NCBI GenBank assembly: GCA_947453725.1
Contig: CANGHH010000003.1
Location: 248,001-312,000 of the forward strand
DNA length: 64,000 nt
Direction: 5' to 3'
Origin: Betaproteobacteria bacterium
GTDB lineage: Bacteria > Pseudomonadota > Gammaproteobacteria > Burkholderiales > Burkholderiaceae_C
The notes under the pieces were generated by a model. The model was not told the DNA's origin, searched no databases, and saw only the letters and a program-made list of their open reading frames with translations. Every line of letters begins with the position of its first letter. Position 1 is the stretch's first letter. The translations under genes were made by a program, and so were the position numbers. Below are positions 21,723 to 30,097 of this stretch, one piece after another.

Positions 21723-22361
21723 TCAAGTCTCCAGCAGGTCGAAACCCTGCGTCTCGACCTGCAGGAAGGCGCGGGTGAAGTCGGCCAGCGCGCGGGTGAC
21801 AACGGCGCGCGGCTGGGCAACGACGGCGTCGCACAGGCTTTCGGCCCAGGGCTGCAGGTGGCGGCGGAAGAAGAGGCGCTGCCGTTCCAGGTTGCACACC
21901 GCGACGTCGTCGCCGGCGATCAGGTAGCGCATGACCTCGAAGCCGTAGGCGATGTGGTCTTCCGTTTCCATCGCCTGCGGGTCGCGCGCCAGACCCAAGG
22001 CGGCCAGATCGCTGCGCAGCGCAGCCAGCGGTTTTTCGTTGAGGAAGCCGGTCAGGTAGTAGGAGCCGTAGGCGAAGACCTCGGGTTTGCCAACACCCAG
22101 GAACAGCGCTTCGTACTCGGCGGCGGCCGCGGCCAGCGAGGTCGCCCGCAAGCTGCCGACCAGGGCCTGCCAGGGCGCTTCCAGCAGCGCGCCGCTCTCG
22201 GGCGCCTGGGTCACGGCCACCTGGAACTGCTGCAGCAGTTCGGCGTCGGGCGGCGCCAGCCACAGGCGCGACAGCAGGCCGTAGAGCTCTGCACGCGCCA
22301 GTTCTTCGCTGTCGTCGGCCGCGGCGAAATTCAAGCTTGAAACTGAGGCGGGGCTGCTCAT
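21723..22361 (-). CDS. TorD/DmsD-family Tat-enzyme maturation chaperone
   Basis: 212 residues, all helical and without cysteine clusters. The family core is visible as [18 protein letters not shown], a [13 protein letters not shown] region and [19 protein letters not shown], then [15 protein letters not shown]. Such chaperones bind the twin-arginine signal of a molybdoenzyme, hold it until the cofactor is in place, and release it to the Tat translocon. Its ATG overlaps the FeS-protein stop as ATGA, and mobA follows six bases later, so the client is most likely FdhA or the small Tat protein across the divergent promoter. Confidence 0.88.
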   Translation of the reverse strand: MSSPASVSSLNFAAADDSEELARAELYGLLSRLWLAPPDAELLQQFQVAVTQAPESGALLEAPWQALVGSLRATSLAAAAAEYEALFLGVGKPEVFAYGSYYLTGFLNEKPLAALRSDLAALGLARDPQAMETEDHIAYGFEVMRYLIAGDDVAVCNLERQRLFFRRHLQPWAESLCDAVVAQPRAVVTRALADFTRAFLQVETQGFDLLET

Positions 22362-24550
22362 GTCGGGAGGTCCGTGATGCGCACTTCGGCGGGGTTGCTG
22401 TACAGGTCCACGACCCGGCAATCGGCGCACATCTTCAGGCGATCGGCCGCAGCGCCCTGGAAGGCCGCGTGGCCGGCCAGCTTGGTCAGCATGTTCTCGA
22501 TGGCACGCAGCGTGCCGAAAGGCTTGCTGCAGCGGATGCAGCGGTAGGGCTGCATCTCGGCCAGCACGCGCGGCGTCTTGCGGGCCTTGCCGCCGTCGGC
22601 CAGCCACAGCCGCGGCTGCAGCGTGATCGCGCCTTCGGGGCAGGTGCTGGCGCACAGCCCGCACTGCACGCAGTTCTTTTCGGTGAACTTCAGCTGCGGC
22701 AGCTCGGGGTTGTCGGACAAGGCGCTGGCCGGGCAGGCGCCGACGCAGCTCAGGCACAGCGTGCACTGGTCGGTATCGACGGCCAGTGCGCCCCAGGGCG
22801 AGCCGGCGGCCGGCAGCGTGATGGACTCGGCCGCCACCGGCGCCTGCGCGACCAGGTGGTCGAGTGCGAGTTCCAGCGTCGCTCGCTTGTCGGCCTGCGC
22901 GCTGAAGGTCGCAGCGCTGGCGATCACGGGTGCTGCGGGCGCAGCGAAGGCGGCGTCCAGCGCCGCCAGGTCGCGCGCGTCGCGTGCTTCGATCAGCTTC
23001 AGGTGCTCGCCGGTGTAGCCCAGGCCGGCCAGCACCGCCTGCGCGACGGCCATCTGCTCGCGCAGCGCCTGGCGGTATTCGGGTGCGTCCTCGGTGGTGG
23101 CCAGCACCCAGACCTGACTGGCACCCTGGGCGATGGCGGCCAGCCACAGGTCGATGCCGATGCTGGCGGTGTGCCACACCGCCACCGGCAGCACGCGCGC
23201 CGGCAGGCCGCGCAGGCGGCGGCCCAGGCGCTGGTTCAGGCGGGCTCCCCGGCCCAGTTCGTCGATCAGCCGCGCGCCCGCGCCTTCGCTGTGGATCAGC
23301 AGCGCCGGGGCCACGCCGCCGGCCTGCGCGCATGCCGTCAACATCGTGCGCAGGCGCCGGCCCTGGTCCACGGTGCCGGGGTAGGCAAAGCCCATCGCGC
23401 CGCTGGGGCAGACGGTGCTGCAGGCGCCGCAGCCCACGCACAAATAGGGCTCGACGATGACGCCGCCAGCGGCTTCGCCTTTGCGCTTGCCCTTGTGCGA
23501 GGCGTCGCTGCGGATGGCCCGCGTCGAGCAGACGTCGATGCAGGCTGTGCAGCCGATCTGCTCGTTGCGGCTGTGCGCGCACAGCTTGGGCTGGTAGCGG
23601 AAGAACTTGGGCTTCTCGAATTCGCCGACCAGCTCGCGCAGTTTCAGCACCGCGTCGAACAGCGACGGGCCGTCGTTCGCGACGTGGAAGTAGCCTTGCG
23701 GCGGCTGGTGCTGGCTGAAGGCGCTGGTGGCGCGCAGGTCCAGCACCAGGTCGAAGGCTTCGCTGTGCGTCTGCGCGGCGCGGTTGAAGGCTATGGCACC
23801 GGCCGCATCGCACACGCGCACGCAGTCGCGGTGGCTCTGGCAGGCGTTCAGGTCGACCTGGTAGTCCAGCCCGATCGCGCCTTCGGGGCAGGCATCGACG
23901 CAGGCATTGCAGCGCGTGCACAGGTCCAGGTCTATCGGATTGCTGCTCGTCCACTCGGCCTGGAAGCGGCCGAGCCAGCCGGTCAAGGCCGTCAATTGGC
24001 CATGGTGCGTGGCACGCGCGTGGCCCTGGGCCAGCGCGCCGCCGGGCTGGGTGACCAGCACGCTGACGTCCAGCTTGTCGGCCAACTGCGCGGCGGCGCG
24101 TTCGGCGGCCTCGGCGTCGCCGATGACCAGGCAGCGGCCGCCCGAGGTGTAGCGCACGGTGGCCACTGGCTCGGGTGGCGGCAGCTGGGCGGCTGCGATC
24201 AGCGCGGCGATCTTCGGCGTCGGGCTGGCCTTGTCGCGCGACCAGCCCGCCGTTTCGCGGATGTTGACGAAGTGGATGGGCCGTTCTTCGACGCGCGCCG
24301 TGCCTTCGGTTTCGTCGTTCAGTTCCAGGAACAGACGCTGCTCCTGGGTGCAGGCCACCAGCAGCGCGTCGCCGCTGGCCGCCGTGGCCATTGCCGCGCG
24401 CTGGAAAGCACCGGCTTCACGGCGGCACAGCAGCGTGTGGACGGCGTCGAGCCCGTCAGTGTGTGCGCCCGGCGTGCGCGCCAGCGCCCGGCTCAGCGCC
24501 TGGGCGTCCAGCGCCATCGTCTGGTTGCAGTTGCAGATCAGGGTTTTCAT
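22358..24550 (-). CDS. Large multi-cluster 4Fe-4S protein of the formate dehydrogenase locus
   Basis: 730 residues. Cysteine motifs in order: [11 protein letters not shown] (about 211-221), [11 protein letters not shown] (237-247), a lone Cys324 with CTACIDVC (334-341), [11 protein letters not shown] (371-381), then near the C-terminus [26 protein letters not shown] and CADC. This suggests four or more [4Fe-4S] clusters plus one further metal site. There is no signal peptide or membrane helix, so it should be cytoplasmic. The N-terminus [12 protein letters not shown] and a region around 385-580 without cysteines are not assigned. It lies between DUF3306 and the TorD chaperone. Roles as electron donor/acceptor or assembly factor for the dehydrogenase are inferences. 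Confidence 0.85.
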   Translation of the reverse strand: MKTLICNCNQTMALDAQALSRALARTPGAHTDGLDAVHTLLCRREAGAFQRAAMATAASGDALLVACTQEQRLFLELNDETEGTARVEERPIHFVNIRETAGWSRDKASPTPKIAALIAAAQLPPPEPVATVRYTSGGRCLVIGDAEAAERAAAQLADKLDVSVLVTQPGGALAQGHARATHHGQLTALTGWLGRFQAEWTSSNPIDLDLCTRCNACVDACPEGAIGLDYQVDLNACQSHRDCVRVCDAAGAIAFNRAAQTHSEAFDLVLDLRATSAFSQHQPPQGYFHVANDGPSLFDAVLKLRELVGEFEKPKFFRYQPKLCAHSRNEQIGCTACIDVCSTRAIRSDASHKGKRKGEAAGGVIVEPYLCVGCGACSTVCPSGAMGFAYPGTVDQGRRLRTMLTACAQAGGVAPALLIHSEGAGARLIDELGRGARLNQRLGRRLRGLPARVLPVAVWHTASIGIDLWLAAIAQGASQVWVLATTEDAPEYRQALREQMAVAQAVLAGLGYTGEHLKLIEARDARDLAALDAAFAAPAAPVIASAATFSAQADKRATLELALDHLVAQAPVAAESITLPAAGSPWGALAVDTDQCTLCLSCVGACPASALSDNPELPQLKFTEKNCVQCGLCASTCPEGAITLQPRLWLADGGKARKTPRVLAEMQPYRCIRCSKPFGTLRAIENMLTKLAGHAAFQGAAADRLKMCADCRVVDLYSNPAEVRITDLPT

Positions 24551-25106
24551 CGGCGGCCAAACAAGTGGGGTCTGCAGTCGGTGTTGGGGCAGGCTGGGCA
24601 GCGGCGATGGTCGCCGGCTGGGCGTCACCCGCGGAATCGGCTTCGGCCTTGTCGTCGAACAGGCCCAGCAGTTGCGATTGGACCATCTGCCGCAGCATGC
24701 CGGCGGTCAGGGGGTCGGGGGTGTTGTAGTCGGCGATGTAGGTGTCGAGGCCGTCCATCACATTGAAATGCGGGTCGGTGAACAGGTGCTTCAAGGCGGC
24801 GTTCCTGACGTCGGGGCTGACGCCGCTGCCGAGGTAGCGCGTGTAATCCGCGTCGCGTGTCAGCAGCGCCACATCGGCCATCGTCGGCGGCGGGGGCGCT
24901 GGCGCTGTCGCTGTCGCGCTGACTTCGTGCGGCGTCAGCGGGCCGGCTGCCGGTGCAGCCGGCAGCGCTTCGCGGCTCGGTTGCGCCGAGCCCGGTGCCG
25001 GCGTTTCGGCAGCCACCGTTTCTGCCTCCACCACGAGGCCCGCGCGCGCGCCGACCTTGCGCCGCGACCAGCGCGACAGGAAGGAGTCCTCGGCGTCTTT
25101 GGTCAC
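24456..25106 (-). CDS. DUF3306 domain protein
   Basis: 216 residues from GTG 25106. The family start SFLSRWSRRK follows a short acidic leader, then an Ala/Pro-rich low-complexity linker, then the conserved core MADVALLTRDADYTRYLGSG with LKHLFTDPHFNVMDGLDTYI. The function is unknown, but the family is found beside formate dehydrogenase genes together with DUF3305. The 3' end overlaps the next gene by 95 bases in another frame, a long overlap for this genome; the overlapping tail (after about 185) is low in complexity and may be dispensable. Confidence 0.8.
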   Translation of the reverse strand: MTKDAEDSFLSRWSRRKVGARAGLVVEAETVAAETPAPGSAQPSREALPAAPAAGPLTPHEVSATATAPAPPPPTMADVALLTRDADYTRYLGSGVSPDVRNAALKHLFTDPHFNVMDGLDTYIADYNTPDPLTAGMLRQMVQSQLLGLFDDKAEADSAGDAQPATIAAAQPAPTPTADPTCLAADENPDLQLQPDDGAGRPGAEPGAGAHAGRTH

Positions 25107-25111
25107 AGCGC

Positions 25112-25600
25112 TCAGCGGTCTTCTGGCGCGCGAAACGAAGCCGGCCGGCGGCGCTGCTTGACTTCGGGGCGGTAATGTTCGTCGGTGTAGGCCTGCAGCC
25201 AGGCGCAGACCTCGGGCGGCAGCGGACGGTTGTCCACACGCTCCTGCGCGTCCAACAGTCGACCGGCCTCGTGGTAGGACACCGTGACGCGCTCGGGTGT
25301 GGCCACGGGCGGGTCGGTTGCACCGGTCTCGCCGATGCGCCACATCACGAACCAGACGGGCGAGCCTGAACCGAGGTTCAGGTCATAGCCTTCGGCCTCG
25401 TCGCGGTGCAGGCTGACCTCGAAGCCCGGGTGCAGGAAGGAGGCGGTCGTGCCATCGTCGCGCAGCAGGCGCGGTGTGGTGCCGAACTGGCCTTCGTCGA
25501 TCAGCACCTGCGCGATGGCGAAACGCCAGTCTTCCCAGCGATTGGGTTGGCGCTGGCGGTCGATTTGCACGGCAACGCGCAGGCTGGGGCGGTCGGTCAC
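25112..25600 (-). CDS. DUF3305 domain protein
   Basis: 162 residues, cytoplasmic, no cysteine cluster. Conserved-looking parts are VAVQIDRQRQPNRWEDWRF, FEVSLHRDEAEGYDLNLGSG and PVWFVMWRIGE. DUF3305 is of unknown function and is typically paired with DUF3306 at formate dehydrogenase loci. It is the first gene of the leftward operon; a TAGAAT box lies 60 bases upstream, and the stop is five bases before the DUF3306 start. Confidence 0.85.
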   Translation of the reverse strand: MTDRPSLRVAVQIDRQRQPNRWEDWRFAIAQVLIDEGQFGTTPRLLRDDGTTASFLHPGFEVSLHRDEAEGYDLNLGSGSPVWFVMWRIGETGATDPPVATPERVTVSYHEAGRLLDAQERVDNRPLPPEVCAWLQAYTDEHYRPEVKQRRRPASFRAPEDR

Positions 25601-25625
25601 GGGTGGATTCAGCTCTTCGGGTGCG

Positions 25626-25707
25626 GGCGTGCACCCTTCGGCAATCTAGGGGGCGTCGGATTCTAGGCACGCTGGCGTGCAGGCTGGCGTGCCGCTCCCA
25701 GCACGCC
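25626..25707. promoter_or_regulatory. Cluster of GGCGTGC/GCACGCC motifs at the divergent fdh promoters
   Basis: The heptamer GGCGTGC occurs at 25626-25632, 25674-25680 and 25686-25692, and its complement GCACGCC at 25701-25707. The first of the central copies is half of a dyad (GCACG CTGG CGTGC, 25667-25680), and the last two form an inverted pair eight bases apart. The cluster flanks the leftward -10 box. It may be a regulator site; the protein is unknown. Confidence 0.4.
25660..25665 (-). promoter_or_regulatory. -10 box (TAGAAT) for the leftward fdh accessory operon
   Basis: TAGAAT on the minus strand, 60 bases before the DUF3305 start, matching the -10 form seen before metG, argD and dcd in this window. 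It sits inside the GGCGTGC motif cluster. Confidence 0.5.
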
Positions 25708-25778
25708 CCCGTTGTGCAGGGTCTTTTTGTCCGAGGCCACCGTAGCCACGCTGGCAGGCCTTAGAGTCGCGGGTTTTC

Positions 25779-25846
25779 CCGATTTCAGGTCGGTGTGGAG
25801 ATCCGTGTGCAGCCGCGGAGGCCGGGTGTCCACCGATTGAAGTCGG
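25779..25846. promoter_or_regulatory. Two similar CCGATT...GTCGG dyads in the fdh intergenic region
   Basis: CCGATTTCAGGTCGG (25779-25793) and CCGATTGAAGTCGG (25833-25846) are imperfect palindromes 54 bases apart. They lie between the GGCGTGC cluster and the CTATGCA dyad in the 308-base gap that holds no gene. They could be paired operator half-sites for the rightward fdh promoter. Confidence 0.3.
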
Positions 25847-25867
25847 GTGGTTTTGGTGTGAATCTAC

Positions 25868-25886
25868 CTATGCATCCGCCTGCATG
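25868..25886. promoter_or_regulatory. Mo-box-like dyad upstream of the fdh operon
   Basis: CTATGCA, six bases, TGCATG. The same core, with the same six-base spacer, recurs between moeA and tupB. It overlaps a possible -10 (TACCTA) and ends 22 bases before the first fdh start codon, a position suited to repression. A second perfect hairpin, CGCCTGC ATG GCAGGCG, overlaps it (25877-25893). Confidence 0.5.
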
Positions 25887-25908
25887 GCAGGCGTCGAAGG
25901 AGACGGAA

Positions 25909-26130
25909 ATGACCAAGTCGTTGAAAGCGGCGCTGGCAGCCAGCCCACTGTCGCGCCGCACGCTGTTCGCCGGTGCCGGGACGGTCGGTGCGCTGGCCGC
26001 TGCTGCGGCCGTGCTGCCCAAAGTGGTGGCGCCGGTTCCCACCTTGCTGCCGGCAGCCGTGACCGCCGCCGACAGCGGCTACCAGCTCACCGAGCACGTG
26101 CAGCGCTACTACCAGACCGCCCGCGTCTGA
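25909..26130 (+). CDS. Small formate-dehydrogenase-region Tat-signal protein
   Basis: 73 residues. A twin-arginine signal, LSRRTLFAGAG followed by a hydrophobic Ala/Val stretch, occupies the first 42 or so residues; only about 30 residues remain, ending YQLTEHVQRYYQTARV. This matches the family described as formate dehydrogenase region Tat target. The function is unknown; proposals include a small membrane-retained partner. The ATG is preceded by GGAGACGG. It is the first gene of the fdhA-fdhB-fdhC operon, 103 bases before fdhA. Confidence 0.85.
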   Translation: MTKSLKAALAASPLSRRTLFAGAGTVGALAAAAAVLPKVVAPVPTLLPAAVTAADSGYQLTEHVQRYYQTARV

Positions 26131-26233
26131 CGCGAACCGGCCCGCCGGGCGAGGCGCTTTGTGCTGCAGTCCGGGCCGGCCATGACCGCCGCCTGATCTT
26201 TCTTGATCGGTGGATCCGTCACCAGGAGATTCC

Positions 26234-29230
26234 ATGTTGTTGACCCGCAAACCTACATCCGCTGGCGCGGCCTCCGCCGTCCCCGCAGTCCATTCGCGCC
26301 TGGTGGCCAGCTTGGCGCGCGGCGTGTCGCGCGCCGTGCCGACGATGGACCGCCGCGCTTTCCTGCGCCGCTCCGGCCTGGGCGTCGGCGCCGGCATGGT
26401 GGCCAGCCAGCTGACGCTGGTGAAGAAGGCCGACGCCGCCGAGGGCGCCAAGGCCGCCGACGGCGTCAAGAAGGTCGAGGTCAAGCGCACCGTCTGCGGT
26501 CACTGTTCGGTGGGCTGCGCGGTCGACGCGGTCGTCGAGAACGGCGTCTGGGTGCGGCAGGAGCCGGTCTTCGACAGCCCGATCAACCTGGGCGCGCACT
26601 GCGCCAAGGGCGCCGCGCTGCGCGAACACGGCCACGGGGAATACCGCCTGAAGTACCCGATGAAGCTGGTCGACGGCAAGTACCAGCGCATCACCTGGGA
26701 CGTGGCGCTCGACGAGATCAGCAAGAAGATGCTCGAGCTGAAACAGCAGAGCGGCCCCGATTCGCTGTTCTTCGTCGGCAGTTCCAAACACAACAACGAA
26801 CAGGCCTACCTGATGCGCAAGTGGGTGTCCTTCTGGGGCACCAACAACACCGACCACCAGGCGCGAATCTGCCACTCCACCACGGTCGCCGGTGTCGCCA
26901 ACACCTGGGGCTACGGGGCGATGACGAATTCCTACAACGACATGCAGAACGCCAAGGCGGCGATGTACATCGGGTCGAATGCGGCGGAAGCCCACCCGGT
27001 CAGCATGCTGCATCTGCTGCACGCCAAGGAAAACGGCTGCAAGGTCATCGTCGTCGACCCGCGGTACACGCGCACGGCGGCCAAGGCCGACGACTACGTG
27101 CGCCTTCGCTCGGGCGGCGACATCCCTTTCCTGTTTGGTGTGATGTTCCACATCTTCAAGAATGGCTGGGAAGACCAGAAGTACATCAACGACCGCGTCT
27201 ACGGCATGGACAAGGTCAAGGAAGAGGTGCTGGCCAAGTGGACGCCGGACAAGGTGCAGGAAGCCTGCGGTGTCGATGAGGCCACCTGCTACCGGGTGGC
27301 CAAGACGATGGCCGAGAACCGGCCCAGCACCGTGGTCTGGTGCATGGGCCAGACCCAGCACACCACTGGCAATGCCGTCGTGCGGGCCAGCTGTCTGCTG
27401 CAACTGGCGCTGGGCAATATCGGCAAGAGCGGGGGCGGGACCAACATCTTCCGCGGCCACGACAACGTGCAGGGCGCCACCGACGTCGGCCCCAACCCCG
27501 ACAGCCTGCCCGGCTACTACGGCCTGGCCGATGGCGCCTGGAAGCATTTCGCCAAGGCCTGGGACGTCGACGTCGAGTGGATCAAGAAGCAGTACGCGCC
27601 GGGCGGCATGACCAAGTCGGGCATGACGGTGTCGCGCTGGATCGACGGCGTGCTGGAAAAGAACGAACTGATCGACCAGGACAGCAACCTGCGCGGCCTG
27701 TTCTTCTGGGGCCATGCGCCCAACAGCCAGACCCGCGGTCTGGAAATGAAGCGGGCGATGGACAAGCTCGACCTGCTGGTGGTGGTCGATCCTTTCCCCA
27801 GCGCCACGGCCGCGATGGCGGCGATGCCGGGCAAGCCCGAGGACCAGAACCCCAAGCGCGCGGTCTATCTGCTGCCGGCCTGCACGCAGTTCGAAACCAG
27901 CGGTTCGTGCACCGCTTCGAACCGCAGCATCCAATGGCGTGAGCAGGTCATCGCCCCGCTGTGGGAAAGCCGCACCGACCACATGATCATGTACCAGCTG
28001 GCACAGAAGCTGGGCTTCGACAAGGAACTGGTCAGGAACGTCAAGCTGGTCAAGGGCAAGGGCGGGATGGACGAGCCCAGCACCGAAGACCTGCTGCGCG
28101 AAATCAACAAGTGCATGTGGACCATCGGCTACACGGGCCAGACGCCAGAACGGCTGAAGGCCCATATGCGCAACATGCACGTCTTCGACGTGAAGACGCT
28201 GCGCGCCAAGGGCGGCATCGACAAGGACACGGGTTACCAGCTCGACGGCGACTACTTCGGCCTGCCCTGGCCGTGCTGGGGCACCGCCGAGATGAAGCAC
28301 CCTGGCAGCCCCAACCTCTACGACACCAGCAAGCATGTGATGGAAGGCGGCGGCAACTTCCGCGCGAACTTCGGCGTCGAGCGTGAAGGCGTGTCGCTGC
28401 TGGCTGCCGACGGTTCGCATTCGAAAGGCGCCGATCTGACGACCGGCTATCCCGAGTTCGACCACCTGTTGTTGAAGAAGCTGGGCTGGTGGGGCGACCT
28501 GACGGAAGCCGAACAGAAAGCCGCCGAGGGCAAGAACTGGAAAACCGACATGTCGGGCGGCATCATCCGCGTGGCCATGCAGGTCCACGGCTGCCACCCC
28601 TTCGGCAATGCCAAGGCGCGGGCCGTGGTGTGGAACTTCCCGGATCCGATCCCACAGCACCGCGAGCCGCTGTACAGCAATCGGCCGGATCTGATCGCCA
28701 AGTACCCGACCCACGATGACAAGAAGTCCTTCTGGCGCCTGCCCACGCTGTACAAGAGCGTGCAGGACAAGAACAAGGACATCGGCAAGACCTACCCGCT
28801 GGTGATGACCAGCGGCCGGCTGGTCGAGTACGAGGGCGGCGGCGAAGAGACGCGGTCCAACCCGTGGCTGGCCGAACTGCAGCAGGACATGTTCGTCGAG
28901 TTGAACCCCAAGGCGGCCAACGACCGCGGCATCCGCAACGGCGATTTCGTGTGGGTGAAAACCCCGCCGATGCAGGCCGTGCCCGACTTCAAGGGCATCC
29001 GCGTCAAGGCGCTGGTCACCGAACGGGTGGGTGAGGACACCGTCTTCCTGCCCTTCCACTTCTCCGGCCGCTGGGGTGGCATCGACCTGCTGGCCTACTA
29101 CCCCGAAGGTTCTGCGCCGGTGGTGCGCGGCGAGGCCGTGAACACCGCCACGACCTACGGCTACGACAGCGTGACGATGATGCAAGAGACCAAGACCACG
29201 GTCTGCCAGATCGAAAAAGCCACGGCTTAA
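26234..29230 (+). CDS. fdhA: Formate dehydrogenase catalytic (alpha) subunit, cysteine type
   Basis: 998 residues. It oxidises formate to CO2 at a Mo- or W-bis-MGD centre. A Tat signal, MDRRAFLRRSGLG, lies at residues 38-50 after an unusually long n-region; AGGAG six bases before ATG 26234 supports the long form, though ATG 26345 (MDRRAF) would give a standard signal. The [4Fe-4S] ligands are Cys88, Cys91, Cys95 and Cys123. The active-site residue is Cys213 in ARICHSTTVAG, followed by His214; selenocysteine enzymes have Sec here, and no in-frame TGA exists. The molybdopterin oxidoreductase domains and the C-terminal dinucleotide-binding domain (from about 840) are complete. It is probably periplasmic. 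Confidence 0.95.
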   Translation: MLLTRKPTSAGAASAVPAVHSRLVASLARGVSRAVPTMDRRAFLRRSGLGVGAGMVASQLTLVKKADAAEGAKAADGVKKVEVKRTVCGHCSVGCAVDAVVENGVWVRQEPVFDSPINLGAHCAKGAALREHGHGEYRLKYPMKLVDGKYQRITWDVALDEISKKMLELKQQSGPDSLFFVGSSKHNNEQAYLMRKWVSFWGTNNTDHQARICHSTTVAGVANTWGYGAMTNSYNDMQNAKAAMYIGSNAAEAHPVSMLHLLHAKENGCKVIVVDPRYTRTAAKADDYVRLRSGGDIPFLFGVMFHIFKNGWEDQKYINDRVYGMDKVKEEVLAKWTPDKVQEACGVDEATCYRVAKTMAENRPSTVVWCMGQTQHTTGNAVVRASCLLQLALGNIGKSGGGTNIFRGHDNVQGATDVGPNPDSLPGYYGLADGAWKHFAKAWDVDVEWIKKQYAPGGMTKSGMTVSRWIDGVLEKNELIDQDSNLRGLFFWGHAPNSQTRGLEMKRAMDKLDLLVVVDPFPSATAAMAAMPGKPEDQNPKRAVYLLPACTQFETSGSCTASNRSIQWREQVIAPLWESRTDHMIMYQLAQKLGFDKELVRNVKLVKGKGGMDEPSTEDLLREINKCMWTIGYTGQTPERLKAHMRNMHVFDVKTLRAKGGIDKDTGYQLDGDYFGLPWPCWGTAEMKHPGSPNLYDTSKHVMEGGGNFRANFGVEREGVSLLAADGSHSKGADLTTGYPEFDHLLLKKLGWWGDLTEAEQKAAEGKNWKTDMSGGIIRVAMQVHGCHPFGNAKARAVVWNFPDPIPQHREPLYSNRPDLIAKYPTHDDKKSFWRLPTLYKSVQDKNKDIGKTYPLVMTSGRLVEYEGGGEETRSNPWLAELQQDMFVELNPKAANDRGIRNGDFVWVKTPPMQAVPDFKGIRVKALVTERVGEDTVFLPFHFSGRWGGIDLLAYYPEGSAPVVRGEAVNTATTYGYDSVTMMQETKTTVCQIEKATA

Positions 29231-29242
29231 GGAAACAGCACC

Positions 29243-29848
29243 ATGGCCCGAATGAAATTCATCTGCGACGCCGAGCGTTGCATCGAGTGCAACGGCTGCG
29301 CCACCGCCTGCAAGGCCGAGCACGATGTGCCCTGGGGCGTCAACCGCCGCCGGGTGGTGACGCTGAACGACGGCGTGCCCGGCGAGAAGAGCATCTCGGT
29401 GGCCTGCATGCACTGCTCTGATGCGCCCTGCATGGCCGTCTGCCCGGTGGATTGCTTCTACCGCACCGCCGAAGGCGTCGTGCTGCACGACAAGGACGTC
29501 TGCATCGGCTGCGGCTACTGCAGCTACGCCTGCCCCTTCGGCGCGCCGCAGTTCCCCAGCAACGGCACCTTCGGCCTGCGCGGCAAGATGGACAAGTGCA
29601 CCTTCTGCGCCGGTGGGCCGGAAGACAACGGCAGCCCGGCGGAATACGAAAAGTACGGCCGCAACCGGCTCAGCGAAGGCAAGCTGCCGGCTTGCGCCGA
29701 GATGTGCAGCACCAAGGCCCTGCTGGGCGGTGATGGCGACGTGGTCGCCGACATCTTCCGCAACCGCGTGCTGACACGCGGCAAGGGCAGCGAGGTCTGG
29801 GGCTGGGGCACGGCCTACGGCAAGCCGACCGAAGGGAAGAAGTCATGA
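29243..29848 (+). CDS. fdhB: Formate dehydrogenase iron-sulfur (beta) subunit
   Basis: 201 residues with four cysteine sets for [4Fe-4S] clusters: CIECNGCATAC (Cys13-23), CMHCSDAPCMAVC, CIGCGYCSYAC and a final split set with CTFC and CAEMC. It relays electrons from FdhA to the membrane cytochrome. E. coli FdnH is about 290 residues with a C-terminal membrane anchor; this protein stops before any anchor and so resembles the short Wolinella/Desulfovibrio type. It carries no signal of its own and would be exported with FdhA by Tat. It starts 12 bases after fdhA. Confidence 0.95.
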   Translation: MARMKFICDAERCIECNGCATACKAEHDVPWGVNRRRVVTLNDGVPGEKSISVACMHCSDAPCMAVCPVDCFYRTAEGVVLHDKDVCIGCGYCSYACPFGAPQFPSNGTFGLRGKMDKCTFCAGGPEDNGSPAEYEKYGRNRLSEGKLPACAEMCSTKALLGGDGDVVADIFRNRVLTRGKGSEVWGWGTAYGKPTEGKKS

Positions 29849-30078
29849 GCCGCCTGACCATCGGGGCCGGCCTGCTGCTGAGCCTGGCCTTCGCTGCCTG
29901 CAGCGAGAAGCCACAGACCATCGGCCAGCGCAAGGCCGACGGCCCACCCGCTGACGGGCCGACCACCGCCTACACCGCGGGCAACTGGAAGGCCGGCGAT
30001 GCGGCCGGCTGGGAGGCGCAGATGCGCATCCGTGCGCAGGGCCAGAACGAGTACTCGCGCACCGGTTCGCCGCCGTGA
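29845..30078 (+). CDS. Small lipoprotein between fdhB and fdhC
   Basis: 77 residues. A lipoprotein signal ends in SLAFAAC with the lipid-accepting Cys19, followed by Ser, which favours outer-membrane or non-retained sorting. The mature part is short and polar (GNWKAGDAAGWEAQMRIRAQ). The ATG overlaps the fdhB stop as ATGA, so it is translated with the enzyme subunits. I do not recognise a function. Its fixed place inside the structural operon suggests a small partner or anchor of the periplasmic dehydrogenase; that is inference. Confidence 0.8.
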   Translation: MSRLTIGAGLLLSLAFAACSEKPQTIGQRKADGPPADGPTTAYTAGNWKAGDAAGWEAQMRIRAQGQNEYSRTGSPP

Positions 30079-30097
30079 ACCTCCGGAAGGATCTGTG

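Noticed and set aside
26870..26885. Selenocysteine codon in formate dehydrogenase
   Set aside because: The active-site codon is TGC (Cys213), not TGA, and the frame has no internal TGA; no SECIS-like hairpin is needed.
26219..29488. A 1089-codon open frame on the minus strand, antisense to fdhA and part of fdhB
   Set aside because: Low-complexity translation rich in Val/His/Leu/Ala; the opposite strand codes for a complete formate dehydrogenase with all ligands.
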